NCBI GenBank assembly: GCA_015178975.1
Contig: WHVD01000069.1
Location: 248,001 to 312,000 of the forward strand
Length of the DNA: 64,000 nucleotides
Direction of reading: 5' to 3'
DNA from: Hysterangium stoloniferum
Taxonomy: Eukaryota; Basidiomycota; Agaricomycetes; Hysterangiales; Hysterangiaceae
Numbering within the stretch: the stretch's first letter is position 1; every line of letters begins with the position of its first letter. Position numbers and translations under genes: made by a program. Positions 24,500-35,097 of this stretch are shown here, in pieces. The notes beneath the pieces were generated by a model. The model had not been told where the DNA came from. It searched no databases and worked only from the letters and a program-made list of their open reading frames with translations.

Positions 24500-25070
24500 G
24501 ATTGGCGGTTGATGTCTCCTGATGGTCGTCCTAAGTGTATATTCCATGTCTTTTCATCACCATGTGTTTTTTCTCCCTGATACAGCAGGATGCAGAAGTA
24601 ACTATCCATGCCTGAGAAGCCCAGCGTGAAAGGGCGATCGAATAAAGCACACATGATCTTGTGGCTTTTATGCGGCACTGAACTGTAATTTTTGAACCAG
24701 TTGGGGAAATCTGAGGAAAAACATTGGACGTCCTTGATATAAAAAAAAATGCATCAAATGGCATAGTATTATTACTAACCAACTGATACAAGGAATAACT
24801 GAAATAGCTGTCCAGGAAACTGTTTCGAGGCCTTACCACGTGTCGAGAATTACAATATCATCAAGGATTTTGTTCTTTTTGAAGAAACCAGCTTGGAATA
24901 GAAATGAGTATCTTAGTACCTTTGCCTTAGGCGCCCATAAAAAGCTCCAAACCAAGCCTGAACCACCCTCACACCGCTCCCGAACAAAACTACGTGTTCC
25001 TCCGCCTACGACGTTTCTTTTATTGTAGTTAGCCATGAGTACCTTTCCTACTGTGCTATGGTGTTAGAAA
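24500..25070 (+). repeat. Duplicated block downstream of oxygenase, copy 1
   Basis: This tracks 34830-35370 and, less well, 27830-28160. Shared segments include TTCCATGTCTT, CCTGATACAGCAGGATGCAG and AGTACCTTTGCC followed by a CCAAACCAA-type stretch. Weak open frames occur, but stop codons differ between copies, so coding is unproven. It marks the extent of the duplicated unit. Confidence 0.7.
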
Positions 25071-25093
25071 ACATGAGTAATGTAGAAAATGAA

Positions 25094-25166
25094 TAGCCAG
25101 ACTGGGGATTGAACCCAGGATCTCTCAATTACATAACGAAGGTGTTAACCACTACACCATCTGACC
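25094..25166 (-). tRNA. tRNA-like sequence, probably decayed
   Basis: The minus strand folds as a tRNA: a 7-bp acceptor (GGTCAGA/TCTGGCT with G-U pairs), a 4-bp D stem (GTGT/ACAC), a perfect T arm (CTGGG TTCAATC CCCAG) and box A/B-like GTGTAGTGG and GGGTTCAATCC. The anticodon arm is poor: loop TATGTAA lacks U33, with a mismatch at its base. Triplet TGT would read Thr, but isotype is not assignable. It may be a tRNA pseudogene or SINE head. Confidence 0.5.
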
Positions 25167-25459
25167 TTGGGTAGGTTTGGTCTTACACTGTACTTAAGGA
25201 TATAACCCTAAGCGCCATTCCTATTAGATCATATACACACTGAACTCAGAGCTGTACACCATATGGTCCCAGTTGGAACAATGGTTGGTATTATATAATC
25301 TAACATATGGTTGTTGGGGTCAAATCCTGAAGCTCAGCAGAATAGAATCAACTTGTGAAAGCCAAAATATATTCCGTTTGACCTTTGTAGCTCGTCATAT
25401 GTAAACAGATGGTGTAGATGCACTAAACCTATCCTACTATCTATGCACCCTTGGCCGGC

Positions 25460-25635
25460 GCAATGGGCAGGCCAGTACCATGTGGCAACAAGGGGTTTGA
25501 AAGCCTTCGGCTTCCCATATATATATGGCGAACAAATAACAATGGGCATGTACACCTTGTGCGCGCGCGAAACTATCTGATGTTTAACACTGATGTGGAT
25601 TTTAAGTTTAGCTTCAATTGAGAAGATTAAAGCCC
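25460..25635 (+). repeat. F-box upstream block, inverted against 29033-29210
   Basis: This reads GGCAGGCCAGTACCATGTGG ... AAGTTTAGCTTCAATTGAGA and is the reverse complement of 29033-29210 with scattered differences. The last part also precedes the intact F-box gene (35400-35430). Confidence 0.75.
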
Positions 25636-25664
25636 CTGCCCCCAATCGTACGGGTTCAAACTTG

Positions 25665-25905
25665 GGCAAGCAAGAGCATCCAGAGGCACTGCGTCCATTT
25701 TACCCCAGAGATAGCCGATTTCGCAGTATTCAACCACTTTCAAGTTGTACATCCAGTCCTGACGTACGACAAGCAATCCTACGATACGATCTCCCGGTTA
25801 TGATGCGGAATTAGATGGCCATTGGCTTGGAATTACTGGAAAATGCCTGGGCTGATATTCATCAAATTGACACTCGAGGCGAGAAGTTCAACTATTTCGT
25901 GTGAT
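25665..25905 (+). pseudogene. Oxygenase exon fragment
   Basis: Translation fragments EHPEALRPFYP, IADFAVFNHFQVVHPVL and MAIGLELLENAWADIHQI correspond to the middle exons of the oxygenase (EHPEALRPFLPE, FARFNHFQVLHP, MALGLELPENYLVDIHNF). It is frame-broken, lacks both iron-binding regions, and is joined on its left to an F-box upstream block, so it is a shuffled remnant. Confidence 0.8.
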
Positions 25906-26528
25906 GGAATAAATAATAATCTACGGCCATCATTGTGTTTTTGTCTTGAATTCTCATTTTTGATAGTTACCCTCGATCCAATGAGCCTTGTCGCCTTAAA
26001 GCCAACCTGACAGTTTTGTCCCGCAGAAGATGACCCAGAGGTGCGGTTTGTGAACAATTCAATCAAGGTTTATACTCCTGTGCAAAAACAAGTTCGACAG
26101 AGAATGATGCAAGTGAAATAGAGCCTGATCAGACAACAGCCACTGGGTGTTAAGTTCAACAAAAGCGACAGACAGTGAAATTAAATATCATAAATATTAC
26201 TGTGAATGGCACATTTCCTGGCGACACTCGGTAATCATTTAATTCGACGATATTATTTATGCGGCAATATATATGCCTTTTCCAGAAAAAAAACCCTCAA
26301 TTATCGTTGGGGATTTTACCCAAGCCCCTATGATTGAAGACAACGGGACCGTCTGTCAAATATCACCCATGATCTACTACTCAAGGAATAGTATTATCCA
26401 TTACCATTAGTGCCGACATAACAGCCTTTTGACTGCCCCATAATGGGTCACAAGTCCCAATGCTTCACTGCATAACAAATAGCTCACTTCAATTATATTA
26501 TATAATATTATATAGCATATATGACAAT

Positions 26529-27541
26529 GGCCAGATGGCGTTATCCGGATCCGTCTTCGAATGAGAATCATCCGAAATGCAGATAAAGACATTCTCACAC
26601 CTTTCGGTGCTTCATCGTGAAAGGTGTGCGATACTGAAGTACTGGTCCCCAACCCTGCCCTCACGTTTCCAGCAGCATCCCGTTACCAAGTCCGGGATGC
26701 GATGTTTACAACTTTCTACGCCATCAACCATGGATACACACTAGAACAGGTGACTCGAAAGTTCAATTAGTTGCAGAGGATCGGGAACATCCCATACGAA
26801 GCCCTGGCAGAACTCTAGAATCACGAATATTGCGAATGTTGGATTGAAACGAGTCAGGTTGGAAGAAAAGCAGGTCTATGATAGTCAACCTAAAGTAAGT
26901 GGCTCTTACTAAGGTTATAAATTATGGTCATACTGGGTGTGTGCTTGCATATACTAGAGGAGTTAATCCCTTATACACTCTGCACCACGTCGATAACGGT
27001 GTGAGGCACCAGACAGAAAATTATAACAGTACAATCCAATTTCTTTGTAATTTTCGTTTATTTGGAGAGTATTAAACTTGTTACGGTGACCCGGGACCCG
27101 AGCAGACGAGAGCATCCAGAACCTTTACGCCCGTCCTTGCCTGAGCTAGCAGAGTTTGCGCGATTCAATCACTTTCAAGTTTTGCATCTTCTGTTGAGGT
27201 AAAACACGTTTATCCTGTGATCCAAATATCTCAGTGACGATATTGATGAAGTTAGGTTAATGGCTCTTGGCTTGGAGCTTCCGGAAAATTATTTGGTTGA
27301 CACCTACATTTTGATTCTAAAGACGAGATTTGGATTCGTTTTATGAAGTAGTGAGGAGTCTGGTTCTTTGCTGATTGGTTAAGAGTAATTTTTAAAACAT
27401 TTCAGCTATCCACGGACGGATTGGATGAGGAGAGGTCTAAGAATGTGTGGTCAAAGGGACATACCAGTAAACTCTTTATTTTCAGCCCTTTTCACTTTTA
27501 ACATTAGTTTAAATAGATTTTGGATCTGTCACCAATAGGAA
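26529..27541 (+). pseudogene. 2-oxoglutarate/Fe(II) dioxygenase, copy 2 (decayed)
   Basis: It aligns along most of copy 1. A deletion fuses the start of exon 1 to the end of exon 2 (CGTTACCAAG directly to TCCGGGATGCGATG). A stop appears in GSY*GYKLWSYW. The intron-split iron motif now reads CAT ACC A|AT, giving His-Thr-Asn in place of His-Thr-Asp. Homology stops at GGATCTGTCACC (27540), so the exons with the distal His are gone. Promoter-side homology reaches back to about 26529. Clearly non-functional. Confidence 0.9.
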
Positions 27542-27639
27542 AAAGTATGTCGGCTGCTATATTACATTGCCGCCCGTGAATTGCCGGTTAGCGCCTAAAT
27601 AGATAACTAAATAATGGATCTAACGAATGACATTTCGAC

Positions 27640-27737
27640 GCCTTGCTAGCTCAATCGGTAGAGCGTAAGACTCTTACAGTCCATCTGACCGGGTGAGATG
27701 CATCTTAAGGTTGCGGGTTCGACCCCCGCGTGGGGCT
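27640..27737 (+). tRNA. tRNA-Lys(CUU) with 25-nt intron
   Basis: Starts GCCTTGCTAGCTCAATCGGT (box A region). The anticodon CTT is at 27673-27675 in loop CTCTTAA, and a 25-nt intron (27677-27701) follows one base 3' of the anticodon, the canonical position. T arm GCGGG TTCGACC CCCGC; acceptor GCCTTGC pairs with GTGGGGC using several G-U pairs. A T-run (TTTTTTCTTTTTTTT) about 10 bases downstream is a Pol III terminator. Confidence 0.92.
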
Positions 27738-27765
27738 AATGTTTTTTTCTTTTTTTTCCTCCTCC
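27738..27765 (+). terminator. Pol III T-run terminator of tRNA-Lys
   Basis: Runs of six and eight T residues just after the tRNA 3' end. Confidence 0.75.
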
Positions 27766-27829
27766 TCTGAGGAACACTCGGAGCCTTCTATGGCCAAAGC
27801 CTTTTCTTTGCTTAACGGGGGTTGACTAT

Positions 27830-28160
27830 CATACCTGCGAAGCTCAGCGTGGAAAAGCAATGGAATAGAGCACGCATGATCTTATGAGGTCTACGTGGCA
27901 CTGAAGCCGTGATATTTGTGTTTCTTTGACTAAATCTGAGGAAATTTAGGACATCCTTGATTGAAAATGCACCTAGCATCCCACGAATGAAGAAGTATCA
28001 TCAAATACTTTGTTTCTTTTGAAGAAATCAGCTTAGAAATGAGTATCTCAGTACCTTTGCCAGACAAAATTCCAAACCAAACGTGAACCACCTTTAGACC
28101 GTCGATTCCGAACAAGCTTGCGCGTTCTCCTGCTTGCGACGTTGTGTTTATCGCAGTGAG
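27830..28160 (+). repeat. Duplicated oxygenase-downstream block, copy 2
   Basis: Shares GAAGCTCAGCGTGGAAAAGC, AGTACCTTTGCC and CCGAACAAGCTTGCGCGTTC-type stretches with 24,590-25,030 and 34,930-35,350. It is more diverged than the other two. Confidence 0.65.
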
Positions 28161-28329
28161 TCTATGCTACTATTCAATGGTTGTTGTAGACCTCTGTAGC
28201 CCGTAGGAGACAAATGAATGGTGTACATACATAGAAATGCGAGTCACTTGAGGTTGGCCGAGCATCCACCTGCCAAAGCCACTTTGTGATGGTGAACAGC
28301 AGCACACTCTTGGAGCGAGACGAGGTTGA

Positions 28330-29009
28330 GATATCCAGCATTGTTACTTCAGATATAGCAAACCTTTTTGGGGCGTACCCTGAATGATCTTCTGCTCCAT
28401 GTCAAAGCACAAAAGAAGATGAATCTGTCTCCCAAATTTGGCACTTGGACATGAATTGTTGGACCTGTGACCTTTTTTTATGTCACGTGTCACCGAAGAC
28501 TTGCACTCTCGCAAACTCCCCTTTGAATGGTTCACCAAAATCCCAAGATTGAGACGCTCATTAAAAATATCAGAGTGACTCTAAATGTTTCGCTGCGGGA
28601 ATGGAAAATCCAAGTCTTTGCGGAAGACAGGGTCCAGCGACGTCGAAGTACCCAACTTTGGTACAAATTCATCTTCCAATGTGAGGTAGGTGCTCTGGTC
28701 AACCTCAAGCGGCTCACTTTCAGGCTTAATCCCTTCTGGCGCAATATTTGGTCCTGGCCAGAGGACACTTGGTTCTGTTTCCCTTTCAGAGTCGGCCACG
28801 TCTACAGCGTCCAATAAATGGACTAGGACATCTAAGATGAGCTCTTGAGGAGGGGCTGGCACATCGCAATGTTTATCACTTTGAAGCATACCGGCGGAGG
28901 ACCGTTTTAATGAAAGACAACATTGTAATCTGGCGAGCAGACTTATCAGATCGGATGTCCAGAGTTCGAGGATTAGCCATACCGAATGTAGACAGAAAGT
29001 TGGTTTCAA
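28330..29009 (-). pseudogene. F-box-like gene, truncated and rearranged copy
   Basis: Fragments PPQELILDVLVHLLDAVDVA and DSERETEP match the intact gene's PQELISDVLVYLLGG and DSERET. After that, internal deletions join distant parts, and pieces of the Cys-Pro-Asn-Leu-type repeat region appear near 28430-28540 out of frame. No complete product is possible. About 200 bp of its upstream region (29010-29210) is also retained. Confidence 0.8.
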
Positions 29010-29032
29010 TTGTCTTTAAAAGTTCCAAGAAT

Positions 29033-29210
29033 ATAGGGGCTTTAATCTTCTCAATTGAGGCTAAACTTCAAATAAAACCACATCGATGTCAAATGTTAGA
29101 TAGTTTTGCGAGCGTGCACAAGGTGCATGCCCATTGATCGCCTATATAGGAAGGTTTTCAAACCCTTTTGTTGTCACATGGTACTGGCCTGCTTATTGTC
29201 CCGCTAATGC
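29033..29210 (-). repeat. F-box upstream block, inverted against 25460-25635
   Basis: The inverted partner of 25460-25635; see that entry. Confidence 0.75.
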
Positions 29211-29254
29211 TGTATATAAGTAATTCTCACTGGCATCAGGGTCAATCCATTCTA

Positions 29255-29450
29255 GTGGAATATTTGGCCTAATATGCCCAACCTGCACATATTTGAATTA
29301 AACCGGACACCGTGCTCTGATTTTGATGTGTCGAACATCATAGCGGAGTGCTCAAGGCATTTCGCCTTTCAGCTTTATTTGATAAAGTGGATTCGGTTGC
29401 CATTTTAGGGCGTACCTTCACCTTACTACGATGGCTATTGACACTAGAAC
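29255..29450 (+). pseudogene. F-box-like gene, short middle fragment
   Basis: Matches about 36275-36470 of the intact gene (ATATTTGGCCTAATATGCCC, CACCGTGCTCTGATTTTGAT, GATAAAGTGGATTCGGTTG). Its frame is broken. It abuts an oppositely oriented copy at about 29455, marking a rearrangement junction. Confidence 0.8.
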
Positions 29451-30142
29451 AGTGTCTGTGTGTTTAGATTGTGCATATTGTGCCAGACATTGCGCCAGAA
29501 AGGATCAAGCCTGATCCCAGTGAGAACGAGCCGTTTGAGGTTGACCAGAGTATCAACCTCCCAAAGCCACTTTGTAATGGCGTACGATATGGTATACAAC
29601 GGTACAGTCTTCGAATCAGACAAGGCTGAAATGTGCAGCATTGTTAACCCGGACACCTTGGGGAGTGTACCCCTTCTGCCCCATGTCAACGCACCACGTA
29701 TCGGAAGATGAATTTGCACTAAATTTGGGCAGTTGGACATCAGTCGCTGGAGGACACCCGGTGTTCTCCACAAAGACTTGAATCTTCCGTTTCTCGCAAC
29801 GAATATTTGAGGGTAGCTGGGAATCCAGATGTATTTAATGAGTGCCCCGATCTTGGGACTTTGACGAACCGTCCGAAGGAGGAGCTTGCAAGAGTGCATG
29901 TCCTTCAGTGACACTGCGAGATAAAAACATGACATCGCAGGACGATACCACCCTCTGGAAACTCGAGCCAGACTAAAGCACTCATTTGGTGTTGTTTCCC
30001 TTTCAGAGTTGTCCACACCTACACCGTCCAATAAATGGACCAACACGTCTGAGATGAGCTCTTGAGGAAGGGATGGGACATCACAACCTCTGTGACTTTG
30101 AACCATACCGGCGCGGCAGAGCTTTTTAATGGAAGACAACAT
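29444..30142 (-). pseudogene. F-box-like gene, N-terminal half in inverted orientation
   Basis: An open frame of 232 codons starting MLSSIKKLCRAGMVQSHRGC, nearly identical to the first 230 residues of the intact 521-residue protein at 35613, then ending abruptly after NLNTQTLF where homology breaks. It keeps the F-box-like start and most of the CPNLVQIHLPI region but lacks the C-terminal half. It lies inside the left arm of the large inverted repeat. It could still be transcribed as a truncated protein. Confidence 0.8.
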
Positions 30143-30652
30143 TTCAATCTGGCGAGTTGAGTGATCAGATCGATGTCCAGAGTTCGAGCATTGACATACA
30201 CCAATGTAGAACAGAGTTGGTCTCGGATGTCCTTAAGAGTTCCAAGAATATAAGGAGTGTGGTATCTTGAGAACAGAGAATAATAGAGTGAAACCTTGAG
30301 CCCTTACGACCGGGTGCGCTTTGCACTTTCTCAATTGAAGCTAAACTTCAAATCAAACCTCACCATAACATAATAACAAAGATGCTCACGAGCCACTGCA
30401 AGATAAACAAGGTCGTAGACGGGCGAACCTGGAAGCTTGTTCGGAATCGGTGTGAGAGTGGTTCACGTTTGGTTTGGAACCTTTCCTCGGCGCCTATGGC
30501 AAAGGTACTAGAATACAACCAATTTCTTCGAAGAGAACAAAATCCTTAATAACTTTTTTACTTATTGACCCGTGGGATGGCCCCGCACCAGTCTTCCAGA
30601 CAATCATATCGATTATTCCTCGTGTCAGGTGGCTAACCAAATTTATCTCATA
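29455..30652 (-). repeat. Left arm of 1.2-kb inverted repeat
   Basis: Matches 35098-36300 in reverse complement. It includes the F-box 5' half, its upstream region and the oxygenase-downstream block. Over the first 61 codons of one frame there are only two amino-acid differences, so the arms are young or homogenised. Confidence 0.9.
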
Positions 30653-30669
30653 GCACATGTAAAAACAGG

Positions 30670-31110
30670 GATATCAGCATATACTTGATCCACGACCGGC
30701 TTATCCTTAATTCTCCACCTGGGTTAGAAACGCGTATCTTACTTACACATGACAGTGAGGATCCACTCGGCCACCCTTCTGGGGGAATGAGTCCAACAGT
30801 TCAACCATCTCCAACATACAAACCATATACACGGCCACGCACAATGAGAGCGAGACTCTCCAAACTTGGTAGGACTATGCAGCAGCATTTTGGCCTAATA
30901 TGCCTAACCTAAACACAATTGAGCCAGACACCGTGCTCTGATTTTGACGTATCGAACATCGTGGCTCCTCTCTTTGGAGCGTTCAAGGCATTCCGCCTCT
31001 CAGCTTCATTTGATAAAGCGGACTCCGTTGCCATTTTAGGACGTACCTTTACTTTATTACGATGGCTATTGACATCTCTGGAAGAGCTTTGATTGATCTG
31101 TCTGGCTGTG
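30670..31110 (+). pseudogene. F-box-like gene, C-terminal fragments in shuffled order
   Basis: 30670-30800 matches about 36605-36730 (TACTTGATCCACGACCGGCT), while the following 30865-31110 matches the earlier part 36270-36500. So the order is permuted. Frames are broken throughout. Confidence 0.8.
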
Positions 31111-31129
31111 GTATGATCAGATAAGTCTC

Positions 31130-31780
31130 GAGCAGATGTGGCTGTTTAAGTATTGACATCGTTGAAATTTGGGTGACATGACATTTTTGAAACACCTAAC
31201 TACCAGCATGTACTTTGATCCACGACTGGCTTATTCTAATCCTCCGCCTGGGTTAGAAGCGCTTATTTTACTTATACATGAAAGCGAGGATCCCCTCGGT
31301 CATTACTCTGGTATAGGATGAGCTTGAACCACATGAGAGCTCTAAAGCATCTGCAAATTAGTAGTTTCATCCTCCCTCACATGCTGCTGTACAGTCCTCC
31401 GCCAAGTATAGAGAGTCTCACTCTCATTGTACATGACTATAACAGTAAATATATGGTTCCTATGCTGCAGATGGTTTTACTCGTTCCCCCTGCGACTCAC
31501 TAGGATCGGGGTCTGCGTTAGAGGTGATACTCAAGAGGAGATTGAAGTACCTTTCCAAACCTTTCCAAGCGATATATGCAATAGTCAACGGCCTCGATGA
31601 CTGCACAACAAAAACCGGCCATCCAGAGGCATGATGTGTTCGATGACTACTGAGCCGGAGTAAAGTTTGCATTGAAGCTGCAGGTCGTGGTATGTTTTTT
31701 GGATTGTCGTAATGGAGTTTGTAGCTAATTTAGTGATGCTAGTGGATATTTCTTGAACTTGTACTATGTCAAGGATGCTA
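31130..31780 (+). pseudogene. F-box-like gene, C-terminal half, decayed
   Basis: Aligns with about 36530-37175 (GTGACATGACATTTTTGAAACACC, CTAAAGCATCTGCAAATTAG, CTGCTGTACAGTCCTCCGCC). It contains frameshifts and stops. Confidence 0.8.
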
Positions 31781-31899
31781 AATCAGCAAAAATCAAGGAC
31801 ATATAGAGCAAATAGTGCTTGGATTACATGTTACTGTTACTTACCTTGCTCGGGGTTGTGTTGGAATGGTTTTATCTCACATTTAGTTTGACTCACAAA

Positions 31900-32384
31900 G
31901 CAGATTAATTGAATAATTTTTTTTTTTTCAATATTGCAAGCGGGTGAACATCTTCTCACCTGCGGACTCCCATCTCACCCATTAGACGGCCAATATTTAA
32001 TGGTCCGTTCCGACATGACGGCATCTGAAAAGTCCGCAAATTGGTAAAAAATTGGAAGGAAACGTTCAAATGTAGAATCATGGTGACTCAGAGCTGAAAT
32101 GCTTGAAGGTGTTATTGACGGATGTCGGCAAGGGAACACTGGCAGCAGCTGTACTAAAACCAGTAACAAGACATTCCTCCATGAAAAAAACATCTCCAAG
32201 GCGCAATAGAACATCAAGAAAATAATACGATGCTAAGCAAATGTTGTGCTTGATAAGTACTTAAATTGGAATGTCACTACCTCTGAACGCATTGGGTATC
32301 CTTAGCACCTCATAGCGTGACCACCACAAAAGCAACCCACCTAATTTATACCTGACCACGAAATGTGTGCACTTATGATGAATA
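31900..32384 (+). repeat. Duplicate of the F-box/COX6 intergenic region
   Basis: Matches about 37410-37855 (AAGCGGGTGAACATCTTCTC, GTTCAAATGTAGAATCATGG). It shows that the duplicated block extended from the F-box gene past its 3' neighbour COX6. Confidence 0.8.
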
Positions 32385-32470
32385 TAACTCTTCCTTAAAT
32401 GTAATACTTGCCAAGTGCATTAGAAGCGTTAATCGCACAAAACCCGAGTGATGACGACTTGCCCAGCTTT
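32385..32470 (-). pseudogene. COX6 3'-end remnant
   Basis: A captured copy of the last exon and intron of COX6 (37856-37950). The minus strand keeps ITFKEELYSS, but the acceptor changed from TTGGTAG to TTGGCAAG and homology ends about where the last intron begins. There is no start and no function. Confidence 0.8.
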
Positions 32471-32759
32471 GTTGACGAAAACAAATGCCTCCAGAGGATG
32501 TTTAGGCCGTACAGGAAGAATGGCGAGCAGCAGCACCTTGACCTTTTACACTCGCGACAGCTCTCTGTGAGACACGCCTTCGGCCAATATATATAGGAGA
32601 ACTTGTTGGATAAGTGCACACAAAAGGGTAATTACGACATTTTATATTGTCTTACAGTCGTTAGATACGAAAAAGAAAATCACCCGGAATTTGACGCACG
32701 AATCAAGTATATCGATACGACATCGAGAAAAAGACTCGCGAAATGATTTATATCAACAC

Positions 32760-32990
32760 TCGCGACAACGTAGATCAGGAAAGTGGGAAGATCAGTAAGT
32801 CTCCCGTCTATATTGTCTAGAAGCCATCTAGGAGAGCTAGCTAGCTCGGCTAGACACGGCACTACTTTCGCGAGATCCCTATTTACTAGTCAGTATAAAA
32901 GCTTACTATAAATCTAGGAAATCTAGGTAGGCTAGGGAATCTACATAATGGGTGTAGACAATCCCAAATCCCTGACGTAGCCGGTATGAT
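32760..32990 (+). repeat. Dispersed repeat, LTR-like, copy 1
   Basis: The block from ATCAGGAAAGTGGGAAGATC through AGGAGAGCTAGCTAGCTCGG and CGCGAGATCCCTATTTACTA to GGTGTAGACAATCCCAAA recurs inverted at 62587-62757. The far copy lacks about 40 bp (ATCTAGG-rich) present here. It may be a solo-LTR or a MITE. Confidence 0.8.
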
Positions 32991-33207
32991 TCACAAAACT
33001 AAGGACTCTAAGGTATTACATCAAGACCTAACCAAGTGGCTTGGGAGACTACTGCGCAAAGGGAAAACTTGTGAACACAAGAAATATAGTAGCGCAAGTG
33101 GTACTTACTACGTAATGTCCAAGATCACCGAAGACTGCGGAGCAAGTGGAGCATTAGTAAAATAGTGAAATATTCTCGAGATTATTATATAACTCACCTT
33201 CAATGCA

Positions 33208-33213
33208 TATAAG
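33208..33213 (+). promoter_or_regulatory. TATA-like box of oxygenase copy 3
   Basis: TATAAG lies about 75 bases before the ATG at 33286, in an AT-rich context. Confidence 0.4.
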
Positions 33214-33285
33214 AAGGCGACTAGCCTGGTTCAAGAGCAGACATTACATCCCAACCTCATATCTACATCCACAACGCTCCCAACC

Positions 33286-34829
33286 ATGCCTGCCCTTACT
33301 CTCCTAGCAACGCCTCGTTATCAAGTACCACCCCCTACATGCCACAACTGTCAGTCAAATGCTCACCGTTTTTGGCGTTATCGCCCTTTTTCTCATGCTG
33401 ATGGTTTTTCTATATCAAAGTGGAATGGGCGCATCTCCAAATTATTGATCTTTCTCAAGCTGACACTCTGGATGGCCGTGCTCGCCTAGCTAGACAAGTC
33501 CGGGACGCGATGGTCACAACTGGATTTTTCTACATCATCAACCACGGATACACACTAGCACAGGCAAGTCAGAAATTTCGATTAAAATCGGGAACATCCT
33601 ATACGTAACTCTGGCAGAACTCTAGAATTACGGATATCGCGGATGTTGTGTTTGAACAAGTCAACTTGAAAGAAAAGGAGGCCTATGTTAGTCAACCCAA
33701 AGTAACTGGCTCTTACCAAGGGTATAAATTGCGATCTTACTGGGTGTGTACTTGCATATACTGGAGGAACTAACCTCTGATAGGCTCTGCAGCACGTTGA
33801 TAACGGTGTGAGGGACCAGATAGAAAATTATAACAGTACAATCCAATTTCTTTGTAATTTTTGTTTGTTTAGAGAAGATCAAACTTGATACAGTGAACCG
33901 GGACCCGAACAAACGAGAGCATCCAGAAGCTTTACGTCCGTTCTTGCCTGAGCTAGCGGAGTTTGCGCGATTCAATCACTTTCAAGTTTTGCATCCTGTA
34001 TTGAGGTAAGACACGTTTATCCTGTGATCCAAATATCAATATTGATGAAATTAGGTTAATGGCTCTTGGCTTGGAGCTCCCGGAAAATTATTTGGTTGAC
34101 ATCCACAATTTTGATTCTAAGGGCGAGACTTACGTTCGGTTTATGAAGTAGTGAGTCTGGTTCTTTGCTGACTGGTTAGAATAAATTTTTAAGAAAATTC
34201 AGCTATCCACGGACGGATGAGGATGAGGAGAGGTCTAAGAATGTGTGGTTAAAGGGACATACCGGTAAACACTGTTATTTTCCAGCCTTTTTCAACCTTT
34301 ACCATTACTTTGAATAGATTTTGGATCTGTCACCATACTTTGGAGCCAACCTGTATCTGCCTTGCAGATACTTTCTCCCGATGGAAAATGGCGTTGGGTA
34401 AAGCATATTGATAATGCCCTGGTATAAACTCATCGCTCTAATCCCCAGTCGAATCTACTCATGGCCATTCGCCTACAGGTGATAAATGCTGGTGACTGTC
34501 TTGAATTCCTTTCTGGAGGATTTTACAAAGCCACCATCCACCGTGTAATTCAACCTCCTCCAGACCAACGTCAATACAACAGACTCGGAGCGTTTTATTT
34601 CGCTATGCCAGACGACGACGTGAAGCTTAATCCTATCATGGAATCACCTGTACTGCAACGAGAGGGCGTCCATGATCGCTTCCGACCACACAACATAGAG
34701 ACTGTTGCGGTGGAGGATTGGAGAAAGGCGCGTACGGCTGCATATGGACAGAGTAAACTCACAACCGGGGTACAAGCAGGGACAGAGGAAGAGGTTCTCA
34801 ACGGTGTCGTTGTGAAACATTATACGTGA
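33286..34829 (+). CDS. 2-oxoglutarate/Fe(II) dioxygenase, copy 3 (isopenicillin N synthase-like)
   Basis: Same exon pattern as copy 1. Start MPALTLLATPRYQVPPPTCH, then EWAHLQIIDLSQADTLDGRA, MVTTGFFYIINHGYTLAQ, TDIADVVFEQVNLKEKEAYV, TGSYQGYKLRSYW, NRDPNKREHPEALRPFLPEL, and NVWLKGHT|DFGSVTILWSQP with the HxD motif intact across the intron (CAT ACC G|AT). The last exon has AGDCLEFLSGGFYKATIHRV and YNRLGAFYFAMPDDD, ending VKHYT. I see no stops in the exons. It differs from copy 1 by scattered substitutions, a pattern consistent with purifying selection. It lies between the arms of the large inverted repeat. The reaction is unknown. Confidence 0.88.
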
Positions 34830-35097
34830 GACCGGTGGTTGATTTCTCTTGATAGTCGTTCTATGTGTATATTCCATGTCTTGATATCACCCTATGTTTT
34901 TGTTCCCTGATACAGCAGGATGCAGAAGAAGTGACTATCATACCTGCAAAGCTCAGCAAAAGGCAGTAGAATAAAGCACGCACGATCTTGCGAGTTCTAG
35001 GTGGCACTGACGGCGTGATATTTATGTACCTGTCGACTAAATCCAAGGAAAAATAGGAGGTCCCTGATTGAAAAATGCACCTAGCATCGACCTCTCC
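34830..35097 (+). repeat. Duplicated oxygenase-downstream block, copy 3
   Basis: Matches 24500-24770 and part of 27830-27980. It continues into the right inverted-repeat arm. Confidence 0.7.
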
